Numbered from the stretch's first letter, positions 26,878 through 37,050 are shown. The stretch is 64,000 nucleotides of DNA from Rubripirellula sp. (GCA_012270065.1 JAAXJB010000084.1:24668-88667), one strand, 5' to 3'. A program made the numbers and translations. Notes: a model not told the origin generated them from the sequence alone.

Positions 26878-26953
26878 TCCTTCGCCCGGCCCACTTTGGC
26901 GCCGATTACCCCTTTAACTATCAAATCACCAAACTGTTTTCGAGGTATTTCCT

Positions 26954-27361
26954 ATGTCTGAAGAAACCGCCGTCGCAGAATTCAGCGATGACACCAAAGA
27001 AATGGGCGATAAAATCGCCGAAATGACCCTCAAGCAAGCCAAAGAGCTTAGCGATTATCTCAAGGATGTGCATGGCATTGAGCCTGCCTCCGGTGGCGGT
27101 GCCGTTGTCATGGCTGCCGCGGATGATGGTGGCGGTGCCGCTGAGGAAAAAACTGAATTCGACGTTGTCTTGACCGGTTTCGGGGACAAGAAACTCAACG
27201 TTGTCAAAGTCGTGAAAAACCTGACCGGCGCTTCATTGATGGAAGCCAAGAAAATGGTCGAGGGCGTTCCTGCGACATTGAAAGAAGGCGTCTCCAAAGA
27301 AGAAGCCGAGAAAGTCAAAGGCGAAATTGAAGAAGCTGGTGGAACTGTCGAACTCAAGTAG
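26954..27361 (+). CDS. rplL: Ribosomal protein bL12 (L7/L12)
   Basis: 135 residues, slightly longer than the usual 120-125. An N-terminal dimerisation helix (residues about 10-45), an Ala/Gly-rich hinge ([13 protein letters not shown]) and the conserved C-terminal domain [20 protein letters not shown]...[17 protein letters not shown]...[12 protein letters not shown] are present. The protein recruits translation factors. GAGG precedes the start. A strong terminator follows 33 bp after the stop, so rpoB/rpoC, its usual neighbours, are not co-transcribed. Confidence 0.97.
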   Translation: MSEETAVAEFSDDTKEMGDKIAEMTLKQAKELSDYLKDVHGIEPASGGGAVVMAAADDGGGAAEEKTEFDVVLTGFGDKKLNVVKVVKNLTGASLMEAKKMVEGVPATLKEGVSKEEAEKVKGEIEEAGGTVELK

Positions 27362-27393
27362 TTCGTTGCCAATCGGTGATTCAGATAGAAAGA

Positions 27394-27429
27394 AGCCCCA
27401 CCGGCCTCTGGTCGGATGGGGCTCTTTTT
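27394..27429 (+). terminator. Intrinsic terminator of rplA-rplJ-rplL
   Basis: A stem AGCCCCA (27394-27400) with TGGGGCT (27417-27423), extended by CCG/CGG across a one-base bulge, is followed by CTTTTT. It closes the ribosomal operon right after rplL. Confidence 0.92.
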
Positions 27430-27588
27430 GTGAAAAAATGGTTCCGGTTTTCCAGCTCAGTACCCCTCAGAACATGGCCTTGGAAAACACCGGTTTGTCG
27501 CTGGTACTCAATCTTGTCAGAAACCCGGATTCCTGCTTTCTCTGAGATTTCCCTGTGGTCTTCAGGGGTAGGCATCGGAGGAGTCCTG

Positions 27589-28368
27589 TTACCTGAACAT
27601 CGGCAGCGGACGCTGGTTGGCAATGCCGATCGTTTTTGATGGTGATGGTAAAGGGTTGGTCGCAGGACTTAGGTCTTGAGCGGTCATTCCACTTTGTGTG
27701 TGGTTTCGTGTGTGGAACCCGGTGTTGGGGGCCGACACGGTTCGGGACGCGATCCGGGGTGGCGCGAAGGTTGTGACTGACATTTTAGAGCGTTCCAGCG
27801 ACTTGAATGGTGTACTTGCATCAAGTGGCTGCAATCTTGCAGCAACCTCGGTGGGCAGGTTGCCACTACTCAGACGCCCCACGGGTTCGTAGGCAATCGA
27901 GTGCTCTCGTGAGGTGTGAACCGTTTTGGTGGGAATTTCCACGGTGCGGTTTTCTGGTACCCATCGTGTTGTTGTTGTCGTGTTCTGGAACACCTCTGTT
28001 CTGGATTCCCAGGTGGTATGTGGGACTTGTTCGTAGCGGATCGATGGTGGTCGGAATGGATTCCAGCGACCGGTCAGTTTGGGCTTCCAGGTGTATCGCA
28101 CAACGGGAGTCAGAACGGTTCGGTTTTCAGGTTTGGTTTCGGTCACCGTGTGCGGGCGATAGACAATTTCGCTCTGCTGGCGAATTTTGGTCTCCACCAC
28201 TGGTTTTTCGACCGTTCGGCTGATTTTGCGATAAACGATGCCCGTTTCAGGATCGGTGAAATAGCCGGTTTGCGAATGAGCAATGGCACTGGTCAGCAGG
28301 AGGCTGGTGCCCGCTGATAGCAATACGGCGAGCTGTTGGGTAACCTTGGATAAGCTCCGTCCAGTCAT
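27589..28368 (-). CDS. Exported planctomycete hypothetical protein
   Basis: 259 residues from the ATG at 28368, supported by GAAGGA; the frame is open to 28551 but without sense. A signal peptide ends near AIAHS (residue 32). The mature part begins TGYFTDPETGIVYRKISRTV and has alternating V/T/R/E segments typical of beta-strands: KPVVETKIRQQSEIVYRPHT, KPENRTVLTPVVRYTWKPKL, RWVPENRTVEIPTKTVHTSR. These repeat a rough 35-residue pattern (VxxxxTxxxxxRTVxxPVxxY). I know this style from planctomycete secreted proteins without function. The last 70 residues are Ser/Pro-rich. Confidence 0.78.
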   Translation of the reverse strand: MTGRSLSKVTQQLAVLLSAGTSLLLTSAIAHSQTGYFTDPETGIVYRKISRTVEKPVVETKIRQQSEIVYRPHTVTETKPENRTVLTPVVRYTWKPKLTGRWNPFRPPSIRYEQVPHTTWESRTEVFQNTTTTTRWVPENRTVEIPTKTVHTSREHSIAYEPVGRLSSGNLPTEVAARLQPLDASTPFKSLERSKMSVTTFAPPRIASRTVSAPNTGFHTRNHTQSGMTAQDLSPATNPLPSPSKTIGIANQRPLPMFR

Positions 28369-28525
28369 GGCAATCCTTCGCCTGTGATACGGATAGGCTG
28401 CAGTGAATTTTGGTATTCTGCGGTCACGTTGGCTCAACGCTCTGGGTGAGCACATCACCAGTGTTTGGTTTCTTTCTCTCTTATGTGTTTCGGTCCCGCC
28501 AGACAGCTGAGCTGAGGGAAAATCG

Positions 28526-28825
28526 ATGCTCGATTCAAAAATGCTCGACATGCTTCGTTGTCCTGTCGATGGCGGCAGGTTATTCCCGGTCAGTCATGAG
28601 GATCTTCAGCGGATCAATTTGGCGATTCTGTCCGGAGAGTTGCGGGATCGCTTGGACCAGCGAATCAACGATGGCTTGGATGCTGGGCTCTTGAACAGAC
28701 AATCGCTTCGGATTTATCCAGTAAGGGGTGGGATACCATCGCTGGTAGCTAACGAGGCGATTGAATTACCACAGGGATTTTTTGACGGGACTGAAAATAA
28801 GGATGGGCGAGTGGGGGACAGTTGA
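28526..28825 (+). CDS. Trm112-like zinc-ribbon family protein
   Basis: 99 residues. The pattern LDMLRCPVDGGRLFPV and LRIYPVRGGIPSLVANEAIE is the Trm112/YcaR (UPF0434) signature, with an insertion of about 40 residues between. Only one cysteine of the usual metal site remains (CPVD), so metal binding is doubtful. Trm112 proteins partner methyltransferases in eukaryotes and archaea; bacterial members are less clear. It converges on the small gene at 28834-29088. Confidence 0.82.
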   Translation: MLDSKMLDMLRCPVDGGRLFPVSHEDLQRINLAILSGELRDRLDQRINDGLDAGLLNRQSLRIYPVRGGIPSLVANEAIELPQGFFDGTENKDGRVGDS

Positions 28826-28833
28826 TTTGGTTT

Positions 28834-29088
28834 TTACCAGGATCGGCGTTCTGGCCCGTCATCATCGTCGTCGGGTCGAGTGTCGCCGCACCAACGCGAA
28901 AGTGACTTCAGGACCTCGTCTCGACCATTGCTATTGGTCCAGAGAGAGTCATCAACATCCAGTCTGACTTCGTAGTCACCCTCATGCATGCATTCGGGTT
29001 CGCCGCAGAAGTGTGGCACATCGCTGACCCAAACAATTCGATAGAGCGGTATGTGCTTGTCATCGATTTTGATGAGTGGTGAATTCAT
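28834..29088 (-). CDS. Small hypothetical protein
   Basis: 84 residues. It reads MNSPLIKIDDKHIPLYRIVW, then VPHFCGEPECMHEGDYEVRL and a basic/acidic tail with five Asp in a row. The composition looks genuine, and the CGEPEC-MH element could bind a metal. No signal peptide. The stop lies 8 bp from the convergent Trm112-like stop. I do not recognise a family. Confidence 0.58.
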   Translation of the reverse strand: MNSPLIKIDDKHIPLYRIVWVSDVPHFCGEPECMHEGDYEVRLDVDDSLWTNSNGRDEVLKSLSRWCGDTRPDDDDDGPERRSW

Positions 29089-29238
29089 GGTTTCGCACCT
29101 GCGTTTCGGAATGGCTGATAGATGATCGAGTGAAGACGACGGGCATGGTGTCGATTCTTGCTAATGTATTCAGATTTGATGATCGTGCAGCAGGTTTGGC
29201 CCACCGCGTTGTGTCCGCCTTCATCACATCATGAATGA

Positions 29239-30048
29239 TCAGCCGTCTTCACCCATCTCACGGCTACGCTCGGCTGAGGCTGCCACGGCTTCGATGAGTG
29301 CTCCACGCACACCATTCTGTTCCAGCACAGAGATGGCCTCAATTGTGGTACCTCCGGGGCTCGCCACTGCATCTTTCAATTCTGCCGGATGTCGTTTTGT
29401 TTCTGCGATCATGGTTGCCGTACCGAGTACGGTTTGCGTAGCCAGTTTCATCGCCAGTGGTCTTGGCAAGCCTGCCAGGACTCCTCCATCGGCCAATGCC
29501 TCAATCACGATGCAGACGTATGCTGGGCCGGACCCACTGACACCGGTGACCGCATCCATCTGCGATTCCGCGACTTCCACGGCAAGTCCAACTGAATCTA
29601 ACGCGGACTGGATCCAATTGCGATCTTCCGGGGAGACCTGACTTCCGCAGCAGTAACCGCTGGCGCCTTGTCCAACAAGGCTGGGCGTGTTTGGCATTAC
29701 TCGGGCGACTCTCTCGTGTCCCACGCCATGACAGAGATCAGCCAAGTCAATTCCTGCCGCGATCGATATGACAAGTTTATCCTGCCACCCAGAGCCGATT
29801 TCGCAAAGGACATTCGGGATGATGTTGGGTTTGACAGCCAGAAGAGCAGCATCGCATTGTGAGACCGCGCCGGCCAAGTCGGCAGAGATGATTTCAGGGT
29901 GGTTTTCCGCCCACCAGTCGCGGCTCGCCGAATCAGGGTCGACCAGCATGACTTCAGAGCCCGAGATGACGTCACTCGCCAAAAGTCCTCCGACCAGGGC
30001 GCGACCCATCTGACCACCACCAATTACTGCAAGTTTTTGCACACTCAT
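29239..30048 (-). CDS. proC: Pyrroline-5-carboxylate reductase
   Basis: 269 residues from the ATG at 30048, preceded by AAGGA; ten further in-frame codons lie upstream. The NAD(P)-binding motif [13 protein letters not shown] starts the protein, followed by [31 protein letters not shown] and the C-terminal ProC signature [20 protein letters not shown]...[28 protein letters not shown]. The enzyme makes proline from pyrroline-5-carboxylate in the cytoplasm. It is divergent from argB (118 bp between starts), placing proline and arginine synthesis side by side. Confidence 0.95.
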   Translation of the reverse strand: MSVQKLAVIGGGQMGRALVGGLLASDVISGSEVMLVDPDSASRDWWAENHPEIISADLAGAVSQCDAALLAVKPNIIPNVLCEIGSGWQDKLVISIAAGIDLADLCHGVGHERVARVMPNTPSLVGQGASGYCCGSQVSPEDRNWIQSALDSVGLAVEVAESQMDAVTGVSGSGPAYVCIVIEALADGGVLAGLPRPLAMKLATQTVLGTATMIAETKRHPAELKDAVASPGGTTIEAISVLEQNGVRGALIEAVAASAERSREMGEDG

Positions 30049-30166
30049 ACCGGCTTTCCTTGTTCTAGGCCGTTTCATAGGGGGTTCTCAATTGACCCTT
30101 TCTCGGGCCCACTCTAAATTGATCGGTTTTTCCCTTCCCGAAAACCCCATTAGCCCCCTCGCTTGG

Positions 30167-31084
30167 ATGATGAAATCGACAATCGCGGAGCGACTGATCG
30201 GTGATATTGGAGACTTCTGCGTGGATGAAGCAATCGGAAAAGCGAATACGCTAATCGAAGCCATGGGCTGGATTCGACGTTTTCGCGGTAAAACGACCGT
30301 TATAAAACTGGGAGGGAGCCTGCTTGATGATGAAGCCGCTCTGATGCACATCCTATTGGATGTGATTTTCATGGAAACCGTGGGAATGAAGCCGGTTATC
30401 GTTCATGGTGGGGGAAAAGCGATCAATCGGGCTTTGGCCGAAGCCGGAATTGAAGCGAGGTTTGTCCGTGGCAGACGCGTTACCGACGAGGCGACCTTGG
30501 AGGTCGTGCAACGCGTTCTGGCCAAGGAGCTCAACGTTTTTCTTACCGAAGAAATAGAGCGGCTCGGCGGACGGGGAATGAACCTGTCGTTTGAGACCAC
30601 CAATGTACTGTTCGGAAAGAAAATGGTGAACGAAGCTGATGAGGACATCGGTTACGTTGGTGAGGTTACCCGGGTTGATAGAAGCGTCATTGAAGGTCTC
30701 TCGTACACAGACCAGGTCCCAGTGATTCCATCCATGTGTGAGGGAGAAAATGGGGAGCGGTACAATGTGAATGCCGATACGGCTGCTATGGCAGTTGCTC
30801 AGAGTTTGGGTGCAGAGAAACTGGTCTTTCTGTCAGATGTAAATGGTGTTCGTCGAGATAAAGAAGATCCCAACACGATCATTCACTCGCTCTCGGCGAG
30901 TGATGCACGTCAGCTCATAGAAGAAGGGGTGATCGATGCAGGAATGATTCCCAAGGTTGAGGCATGCATTGAAACCCTGGGACGCGGAGTGCGCAAGATT
31001 CATATCGTTGACGGACGTTTGCGGCATTCGCTTTTGCTCGAGATCTTTACCACCAGTGGTGTGGGTACTGAAATTCACAGTTGA
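30167..31084 (+). CDS. argB: Acetylglutamate kinase
   Basis: 305 residues from the double ATG at 30167/30170. Motifs: [80 protein letters not shown] and GGMIPK-like [18 protein letters not shown]. It phosphorylates N-acetylglutamate, the second step of arginine synthesis. An N-terminal helix of about 35 residues precedes the kinase core; such helices mark arginine-sensitive hexameric enzymes. It leads an argB-(argD-like)-argF cluster. Confidence 0.96.
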   Translation: MMKSTIAERLIGDIGDFCVDEAIGKANTLIEAMGWIRRFRGKTTVIKLGGSLLDDEAALMHILLDVIFMETVGMKPVIVHGGGKAINRALAEAGIEARFVRGRRVTDEATLEVVQRVLAKELNVFLTEEIERLGGRGMNLSFETTNVLFGKKMVNEADEDIGYVGEVTRVDRSVIEGLSYTDQVPVIPSMCEGENGERYNVNADTAAMAVAQSLGAEKLVFLSDVNGVRRDKEDPNTIIHSLSASDARQLIEEGVIDAGMIPKVEACIETLGRGVRKIHIVDGRLRHSLLLEIFTTSGVGTEIHS

Positions 31085-31188
31085 TCGACAGAGCGGTTCC
31101 CCAGATGTGATTGAGCGGTGTTTCTGACAGTCATCATGTGATTCGCACCATTTTCAACGTGCGATTTTCAACGGATTTTCATGAATGA

Positions 31189-33327
31189 ATGGACGAAGCA
31201 CGAGTTAACCCGAGAGATCATGAATCAGCAGAACTGACGAACGCACTTTCCGCTGGTGACCAGCAGACGGAGCAATGTCACGAGGACGCGGCCAATGAGG
31301 AATCCAATGCCGTTGTCAAAATTAATGCCAAGACAGGTGAACAGGTCAGTGATGAGCTACTTACGCTAAACCAGACGCAAGGTATCAATTCAATGGATTC
31401 AATGGACGAAAATCGTGATGCGGAGAAGCTGGGCGAAACGAGTGAAGAACAAGATCAGGACAGAAAGTACCAGAACTCAGAGGACGTAGAGGCAGAAGTT
31501 GTGGATGAAGAACAAATGCCAGATGTCAACGAAGAGGAATACGAGGAAGACGAGGACGCGGAATACGAGGATGCGGAATACGAGGAAGAAGACGAAGTAG
31601 AGGACGAAGAAGCAGAGTATGAGGAAGAAGACGAAGTAGAAGACGAGACAGAGCACGAGGACGAAGACGAAGCAGAGTACGAGGACGAAGCAGAGGACGA
31701 AGACGAAGCAGAGGCTGAGGCGGAATACGAGGAAGAAGACTGCGAGGAAGCGGACGAAGCGGCCGCGGCGGATGCCGAGGAAGAAGACTGCGCTCAAGAC
31801 GATCAAGCAGACGTGGCGGACTCCGAGGAAGAAGGCGAAACGGAATATGAGGAAGCAGGCTATGAAGAAGACGAAGCGGATGATGAGGAAGACGAAGCGG
31901 AGGGCGATGGTTCAGTAGGTGATCGAGAACAACAGCCCCCAGAATCCTCCGGAAATGGCTCAGAAGAAGATAGCGACGCAAGCACCGGGGCTGTGTTCGA
32001 CAGCAGTAGCCAACACGGAAGCCTTGATCAACAAAACGAAGGGAATCCGGAATTCGCGGCTGTTGCTGCTGAGGTTGGTGCATCACTCAGGAGCGATACA
32101 CCACCGGACAACAACTTGTCCGCCGGGGCGTCGGAGCCGAATTCGCGTCTGCATTTTTCGAGGGCTGACTTGCCGATCATGCATGGTGAACCGTTCGGGA
32201 TGCGCCGCGCGGACGATGATGGTCGCGAAATGCTGGATGGTATGGCTGGACGTCATTGTGTATTCGGTTTTGGGTGCACTCCGATTCACGAGTCGCTGAT
32301 CGCCAGTTTTGCTGAGTATCTGGGTGACGGAAGTTGTTTCGCAAATGTTGCAGGTCATCACCTTTCTGCACTTTCCCGGCAGTTAGAGACGCTGTTCTCC
32401 AGATCGTCTTCGGTTTCTGCTGATAGCATGGCGCTGCTTCCATCGCCGGATCTGGCGATGGAGTATGCGCTGCAGTTGACCCGTCGCTTTCGAGCAGGCA
32501 AGTCGTTCAGGACTATTGCCATGTTGGGTAGCGATCATGGACGCACCGGTATGACACGGACAGCAAGCGGGCAGCCGGAATTGCATCAAGGGCTCGGCCC
32601 CATGATGGCGGGGTTCAGCCACGTTCCAAGTGGTGATCTGGACGCATTGCGAGCATCGATCGACGATCAGACATCTGCCATCCTTCTCTCACCGGTCGAT
32701 TTGGCAAGTGGAGCAAAGGCATGCGAGGCGGAGTATCTTGTCGGCGTCCGGGAAGTCTGTGACAAGCAAGGATTGCTCCTGGTGATGGATGAAACCCAGC
32801 TTGTTTACGGTTCGACGGGCAGTCGTTTTGCTTTTGAATCTTTAGCTGATATCAACGCGGACATTGTCATTGCATCGGCCGGACTGTTTTGTGGTATGCC
32901 AGGTGGATTGGTGCTTGCGGCCGAACGTGTGACGAAAAGTCCCATTCATGATGTAGACCGGTATCCGTTGCTTGCAGCATCATTGATGTCGACGTTGAGT
33001 GAAATGGAAGTGCATGGTTTGCCGGGTGCCGTGAACGGTGCAGCACGTGAATTTGCCGTTCTGCTCGCCGAAAAGCTGAGTGGATTTGAGTTTGTGCGGG
33101 ACATGCATGTCACTGGCATGACGATTGGCATTGAATGCGATATTCATGCTGTCGACATTGTCAGTGCTGCGAGCGCCAATGGCCTGAGAGTTGCGCCAGC
33201 TGGAGAAACTGCTGTGCGACTCCAGCCACCGTTGATCATGAGTGACGAGGACCAGCAGCTTCTGTTGAAACGTTTGCTGAACACAATGAAAGCGGTTGAG
33301 CAGGAAACTGTCGACTTAACACTGTAA
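31189..33327 (+). CDS. ArgD-like class III aminotransferase homologue with acidic N-terminal region and no PLP lysine
   Basis: 712 residues. Residues 1-97 are polar; about 98-245 are almost only Glu, Asp, Ala and Tyr; about 246-330 are Ser/Asn/Gly-rich. From residue 331 ([20 protein letters not shown]) the protein aligns along its length with acetylornithine aminotransferase: [51 protein letters not shown] and [17 protein letters not shown]. The PLP-binding aspartate (D534) is kept, but the Schiff-base lysine position is alanine (A564, in [13 protein letters not shown]), and the phosphate-binding SGTEANE loop reads SPDLAME. It should therefore not be a working PLP transaminase. It sits between argB and argF, exactly where argD belongs. 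It may regulate, scaffold or have been repurposed; another argD may exist elsewhere. Confidence 0.85.
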   Translation: MDEARVNPRDHESAELTNALSAGDQQTEQCHEDAANEESNAVVKINAKTGEQVSDELLTLNQTQGINSMDSMDENRDAEKLGETSEEQDQDRKYQNSEDVEAEVVDEEQMPDVNEEEYEEDEDAEYEDAEYEEEDEVEDEEAEYEEEDEVEDETEHEDEDEAEYEDEAEDEDEAEAEAEYEEEDCEEADEAAAADAEEEDCAQDDQADVADSEEEGETEYEEAGYEEDEADDEEDEAEGDGSVGDREQQPPESSGNGSEEDSDASTGAVFDSSSQHGSLDQQNEGNPEFAAVAAEVGASLRSDTPPDNNLSAGASEPNSRLHFSRADLPIMHGEPFGMRRADDDGREMLDGMAGRHCVFGFGCTPIHESLIASFAEYLGDGSCFANVAGHHLSALSRQLETLFSRSSSVSADSMALLPSPDLAMEYALQLTRRFRAGKSFRTIAMLGSDHGRTGMTRTASGQPELHQGLGPMMAGFSHVPSGDLDALRASIDDQTSAILLSPVDLASGAKACEAEYLVGVREVCDKQGLLLVMDETQLVYGSTGSRFAFESLADINADIVIASAGLFCGMPGGLVLAAERVTKSPIHDVDRYPLLAASLMSTLSEMEVHGLPGAVNGAAREFAVLLAEKLSGFEFVRDMHVTGMTIGIECDIHAVDIVSAASANGLRVAPAGETAVRLQPPLIMSDEDQQLLLKRLLNTMKAVEQETVDLTL
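31480..31923 (+). repeat. Acid-coding low-complexity tract
   Basis: About 440 bp built from shuffled GAGGAAGAAGACGAAG-, GCGGAATACGAG- and GACGAAGCAGAG-like units, strongly purine-rich on the plus strand. It encodes about 148 residues with almost no basic residue. Unit lengths vary, mostly in multiples of three, which points to in-frame slippage. Confidence 0.85.
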
Positions 33328-33362
33328 AATGGGTCCAGTCTGGTTTTGAATTGGAAAGTGGT

Positions 33363-34310
33363 ATGCAACATTTATTGAGTCTGTTTGATCTGTCATCAGG
33401 TGATCTGCGTTCCCTTCTCGCTACGGCTCATGTTTTGAAAACAAGGCTGGCGGCGGGCGATCGACCACCTGTACTGGAACGCCGGGTTTTGGCGCTTCTT
33501 TTTGAAAAGCCCAGTTTGCGTACACGCGTCAGTTTTGAAACCGGAATCGCCCAGCTTGGTGGATCCAGCCTTTTTCTTGGAGATGACGTGGGTTGGGGGA
33601 AACGTGAATCCGCTTCCGATTTTACGCAGGTTCTCGGCCAGTTTGTTGATGCGGTTGTGTGTCGTGCCAAATCCCACTCCAAGGTCGAACAGCTCGCGAG
33701 TTATGACTCACTTCCTGTGATTAACGGGCTGACCGATCTGTGTCATCCTTGTCAGGCTCTTGCTGATGTCATGACGATCCATGGTGCTTTTGGAACAGTT
33801 TCTGGCAAGCACCTTGTTTTTGTTGGCGATGGTAATAACGTGGCACAGTCACTCGCATTGGTTTGCGCCATGCTCGACATGCGTTTTACACTCTCGTGCC
33901 CGATCGGTTATGAAATGGATAATGGCTGGTTGGAAAAGGTGTTCGCACATTATCCGGCAGCGAAAATCAGTACTGTTCCAGATGCACAGGCCGCAGTTTC
34001 GGATGCTGATGCGATTTACACGGACGTTTGGACAAGCATGGGGCAGGAAGCAGAAATGGCAGAACGCCGTGAAGCATTCTCTGCTTATCAGGTCAATCGG
34101 CATTTGATGGCCACTGCGCCCAGCCATGCAAGGGTTCTTCATTGCCTGCCCGCTGTTCGCGGTGAAGAAATTACCGATGATGTGATCGATAGTGACCAAA
34201 GCGATGTGATCCAGCAGGCGGGGAATCGCATGCATGCCCAGAAAGGCCTGTTGGTCTGGTTGCTCAATCGCACGTGGATCGAACAGAATGTGACAGATTC
34301 TGCATTCTAA
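33363..34310 (+). CDS. argF: Ornithine carbamoyltransferase
   Basis: 315 residues from the ATG at 33363, after GGAAAG. Carbamoyl-phosphate binding loop [13 protein letters not shown] (the S-x-R-T-R motif), ornithine-side motifs [15 protein letters not shown] and the catalytic HCLPAVRG are all present. It makes citrulline from ornithine and carbamoyl phosphate. It follows the argD-like gene by 35 bp and precedes rph by 27 bp, so the run argB to rph is probably one transcript. Confidence 0.96.
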   Translation: MQHLLSLFDLSSGDLRSLLATAHVLKTRLAAGDRPPVLERRVLALLFEKPSLRTRVSFETGIAQLGGSSLFLGDDVGWGKRESASDFTQVLGQFVDAVVCRAKSHSKVEQLASYDSLPVINGLTDLCHPCQALADVMTIHGAFGTVSGKHLVFVGDGNNVAQSLALVCAMLDMRFTLSCPIGYEMDNGWLEKVFAHYPAAKISTVPDAQAAVSDADAIYTDVWTSMGQEAEMAERREAFSAYQVNRHLMATAPSHARVLHCLPAVRGEEITDDVIDSDQSDVIQQAGNRMHAQKGLLVWLLNRTWIEQNVTDSAF

Positions 34311-34337
34311 TTCCAGTTTCCAATGAGGGTTGCAAGC

Positions 34338-35036
34338 ATGCGACGCAATGACCAGCTTCGTGACGTTGAAATACAGCGTGGTTACCTTGATTCCAACCCT
34401 GCCAGTGTGCTGTACCGTTGTGGGCGTACTATCGTGTTGTGCACTGCGTCCATCGAAGCCACTGTGCCACCGTGGTTGGAAGGGAAAGGAAAAGGTTGGG
34501 TAACAGCGGAATACAACATGTTGCCGGGGAGCACGAGTCCTCGGAAACGTCGCGATCGTGGTGGGAAAATTGATGGCAGAACGACCGAGATTCAACGGTT
34601 GATCGGACGTAGTCTGCGTGCCGTCGTCGATCTTGAAAAGCTGGGTGAGCAAATGATCACGGTCGACTGTGATGTTCTTCAAGCCGATGGTGGAACGCGG
34701 ACCGCATCGATTACAGGTGGCTTCATTGCGTTGGCGCAAGCCGTCTCGCTGGTATTACCAGAATCGAGAGTCGGCGACGGGCCGTTGACCGATTCGGTTG
34801 CCGCCGTGAGTTGTGGACTGATTGATGAACAGGTAGTTCTGGATCTTGATTACAAGCTCGATTCGGCAGCTGACGTGGACATGAATGTCATCATGACTGG
34901 CAGTGGCCGATTTGTTGAAATTCAGGGCACAGGTGAAGAGGCCACTTTTGATGACCGCCAACTGGCCGAATTGCTAAGGTTGGCCAAGCAGGGGATTCAA
35001 TCACTCACGGAAAAACAAAAGCAGGCGTTGCAATAA
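34338..35036 (+). CDS. rph: Ribonuclease PH
   Basis: 232 residues from the ATG at 34338, preceded by GAGGGT with 7-base spacing; an ATG at 34323 is possible. Signature elements: RRNDQLRDVEIQRGYL, GRTIVLCTASIEATVP, AEYNMLPGSTSPRKRRDRGG with the phosphate-binding arginines, RTTEIQRLIGRSLRAVVDL, DCDVLQADGGTRTASITGG. The enzyme trims tRNA 3' ends by phosphorolysis. It is attached to the arginine cluster, apparently without functional link. Confidence 0.96.
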   Translation: MRRNDQLRDVEIQRGYLDSNPASVLYRCGRTIVLCTASIEATVPPWLEGKGKGWVTAEYNMLPGSTSPRKRRDRGGKIDGRTTEIQRLIGRSLRAVVDLEKLGEQMITVDCDVLQADGGTRTASITGGFIALAQAVSLVLPESRVGDGPLTDSVAAVSCGLIDEQVVLDLDYKLDSAADVDMNVIMTGSGRFVEIQGTGEEATFDDRQLAELLRLAKQGIQSLTEKQKQALQ

Positions 35037-35164
35037 TCAATCGATGGGCATTTTCAGCAGATGAAGCTGGGAGGGGCAAAGTGCTCACGAGACGCCGAAT
35101 CGAAAGCAGGCGAGGAAAACGGGTTGGGTCTTGCACGACTCAAGTGCAACGGGATCGTGCTGCG

Positions 35165-36307
35165 TCACTGACGAGGGTTTTCGTACCAGGCAACGTTGTT
35201 ACTGGCCCGGCCTGCTACCAGCAGGTCAAGATCGCCATCCAAATCCAGGTCAAACGTGCGAATGTCATAAGCTTCCTGATTCTCACCAACGAGGTGCGAC
35301 GTGAACTTGCCCTGCCCATCGTTCTCATACCACATCACGACCTTATCACCAAAAGCACAAGTTGCTGCATCGAGATCACCATCGGCGTCCATGTCCACCA
35401 CCGCCAAGCAGTGTGCTTCTTGTAGATTGGCATCGATTTCATGACATCGCCAGTCTGGAGCTTCGAACCAGATAACGCCTTTCCCGTGACCACGCGAAGC
35501 AACGAAATCCATTCTGCCGTCGCCATTGATGTCCGCTGGATGGATATTGGTTGCTCCCGGCTCTTGGTCACTGATGAGATGTTTTTTCCATACTTGCCTG
35601 GGGTTTTCCGGTGCTTCCCACCAAGCGAACCATTCACCGGGTGACGTGGCAGTCGGTCCACCCTTGGCGCCGGTGGCTGCATCAAGCCGACCGTCTCCGT
35701 TGACATCGCCTACCCCGATGTAATGTGTTAGTCCGGGGGCATCGTGTCGCGCCAAGGCGAACGTTTGCCACTTGCCAGCGGCATGCGGATCCTTGGGCAC
35801 TGCGAGCCAGACCAGCGATTCAGGATAAGGTTCGGTGGGCTGAGCACTGGTGGCCAGCAAGTCGAACTTTCCGTCTCTGTCGACATCACCTTTCATCAGG
35901 CCGTGAATACCATGAACCGAGTCGGAAATCAGCCGTTTTTTCCAACGTTGATCCGCTCCCTTTTTCGGTTGCTCCAGCCATGTAATCAGGCCTGGATTGT
36001 AACGGGCAGATAGATAGTCCAGATCTCCGTCACCATCAACATCAAAGCATTCGCTGTGAATGCAGCCGCGATCATTGGTGTGGTCATCCAGGACAATCCG
36101 ACGCCAGTCAGGAGCAGCAAATAGCACTGTCTGTTCACCTACTTCCGCAATCACGTCCGGCATGCCGTCTCCAGTGAAGTCTCCAGCTACCGCTGTCAGA
36201 CTCCGTTTTCCTTCTTGAAGAACATGTTTTTTCCAGCCCTCATCTGCATGAGCATAAAAAGCAAAGCTGGTACACAAGTAAACAAGCGTAAATGGAAGGA
36301 CTTTCAT
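35165..36307 (-). CDS. Exported FG-GAP/VCBS-repeat protein
   Basis: 380 residues with a signal peptide ending near HADEG (residue 22). At least six FG-GAP repeats follow, each with a calcium-type loop: DFTGDGMPDVI, DVDGDGDLDYL, DVDRDGKFDLL, DVNGDGRLDAA, DINGDGRMDFV, DMDADGDLDAA and DLDLDGDLDLL, giving a seven-bladed propeller. Such secreted proteins bind ligands or surfaces. The start is preceded by an AAGG site. It converges on rph with 128 bp between stops and is divergent from tdk. Confidence 0.9.
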   Translation of the reverse strand: MKVLPFTLVYLCTSFAFYAHADEGWKKHVLQEGKRSLTAVAGDFTGDGMPDVIAEVGEQTVLFAAPDWRRIVLDDHTNDRGCIHSECFDVDGDGDLDYLSARYNPGLITWLEQPKKGADQRWKKRLISDSVHGIHGLMKGDVDRDGKFDLLATSAQPTEPYPESLVWLAVPKDPHAAGKWQTFALARHDAPGLTHYIGVGDVNGDGRLDAATGAKGGPTATSPGEWFAWWEAPENPRQVWKKHLISDQEPGATNIHPADINGDGRMDFVASRGHGKGVIWFEAPDWRCHEIDANLQEAHCLAVVDMDADGDLDAATCAFGDKVVMWYENDGQGKFTSHLVGENQEAYDIRTFDLDLDGDLDLLVAGRASNNVAWYENPRQ

Positions 36308-36426
36308 CGCTGGACCTTGGAGGTTGGATCAAACTCGCTCATGATGTGCGTTAAACTTAATGCGTTGGCTGGCTGCATGCCACTGCACGCCATCTGTTGT
36401 TCTGACCGGGTTTGAGTTGATTGCTG

Positions 36427-37050
36427 ATGGCAAAACTTTATTTCTATTATTCTTCCATGAACGCGGGGAAATCTACCATCCTGCTGCAGTCGAGCTACAA
36501 CTATCGTGAACGAGGAATGCACACATTGATTCTTTCCCCAGAATTGGATGATCGGTTTCAGGTTGGGAAAGTGACGTCACGTATCGGAATTGAAGCAGAT
36601 GCGTTGACTTTCAAAATCAGTGACAATTTGTTGACGATGGTTTTGCGTTCGGACGAGAAGAAAAAACTTGCCTGTGTTCTGGTGGATGAGGCTCAATTTC
36701 TGACAGCAGCCCAGGTGCGACAGCTCAGCGATTTGTGTGATGATCACAATATCCCAGTGCTGACATACGGTTTGAGAACAGATTTTCGTGGTGAGCTATT
36801 TGAGGGAAGTCAACATTTGTTGGCATGGGCAGACAGTCTGGTCGAAGTAAAGACGATTTGTCACTGCGGTCGCAAAGCGACGATGCAGTTGCGAATCGAC
36901 TCGGATGGGCGTGTGATCAAGGATGGTCGACAAGTGCAGATCGGCGGTAATGAAAGGTACTTGTCTGTCTGTCGTCGTCACTTCAAAGAAGGAGTTCCAA
37001 GTGCCGATTCAGAACCGGTGAGGAACAGAAGCGGAGACCTGCTGTTTTGA
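36427..37050 (+). CDS. tdk: Thymidine kinase
   Basis: 207 residues from the ATG at 36427. The P-loop is in [20 protein letters not shown], followed by [43 protein letters not shown], and the zinc-binding [15 protein letters not shown] plus [12 protein letters not shown]. The sequence follows the gammaproteobacterial (E. coli Tdk) form very closely throughout, including [17 protein letters not shown] and GGNERY. It phosphorylates thymidine for the salvage pathway. It stands alone. The C-terminal tail is short and polar. Confidence 0.96.
   Translation: MAKLYFYYSSMNAGKSTILLQSSYNYRERGMHTLILSPELDDRFQVGKVTSRIGIEADALTFKISDNLLTMVLRSDEKKKLACVLVDEAQFLTAAQVRQLSDLCDDHNIPVLTYGLRTDFRGELFEGSQHLLAWADSLVEVKTICHCGRKATMQLRIDSDGRVIKDGRQVQIGGNERYLSVCRRHFKEGVPSADSEPVRNRSGDLLF

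Noticed and set aside
31477..32086. Minus-strand frames rich in Val/Phe/Leu or Arg/Leu/Pro opposite the acidic tract
   Set aside because: They are the complement of the Glu/Asp repeats; apparent membrane-like character is an artefact.
31189..33327. Calling the gene a functional argD
   Set aside because: The PLP lysine and phosphate loop are missing despite good overall alignment, so the symbol was withheld.
33849..34739. Minus-strand 296-codon frame opposite argF and rph
   Set aside because: Both plus-strand genes have complete catalytic motifs; the antisense frame has none.
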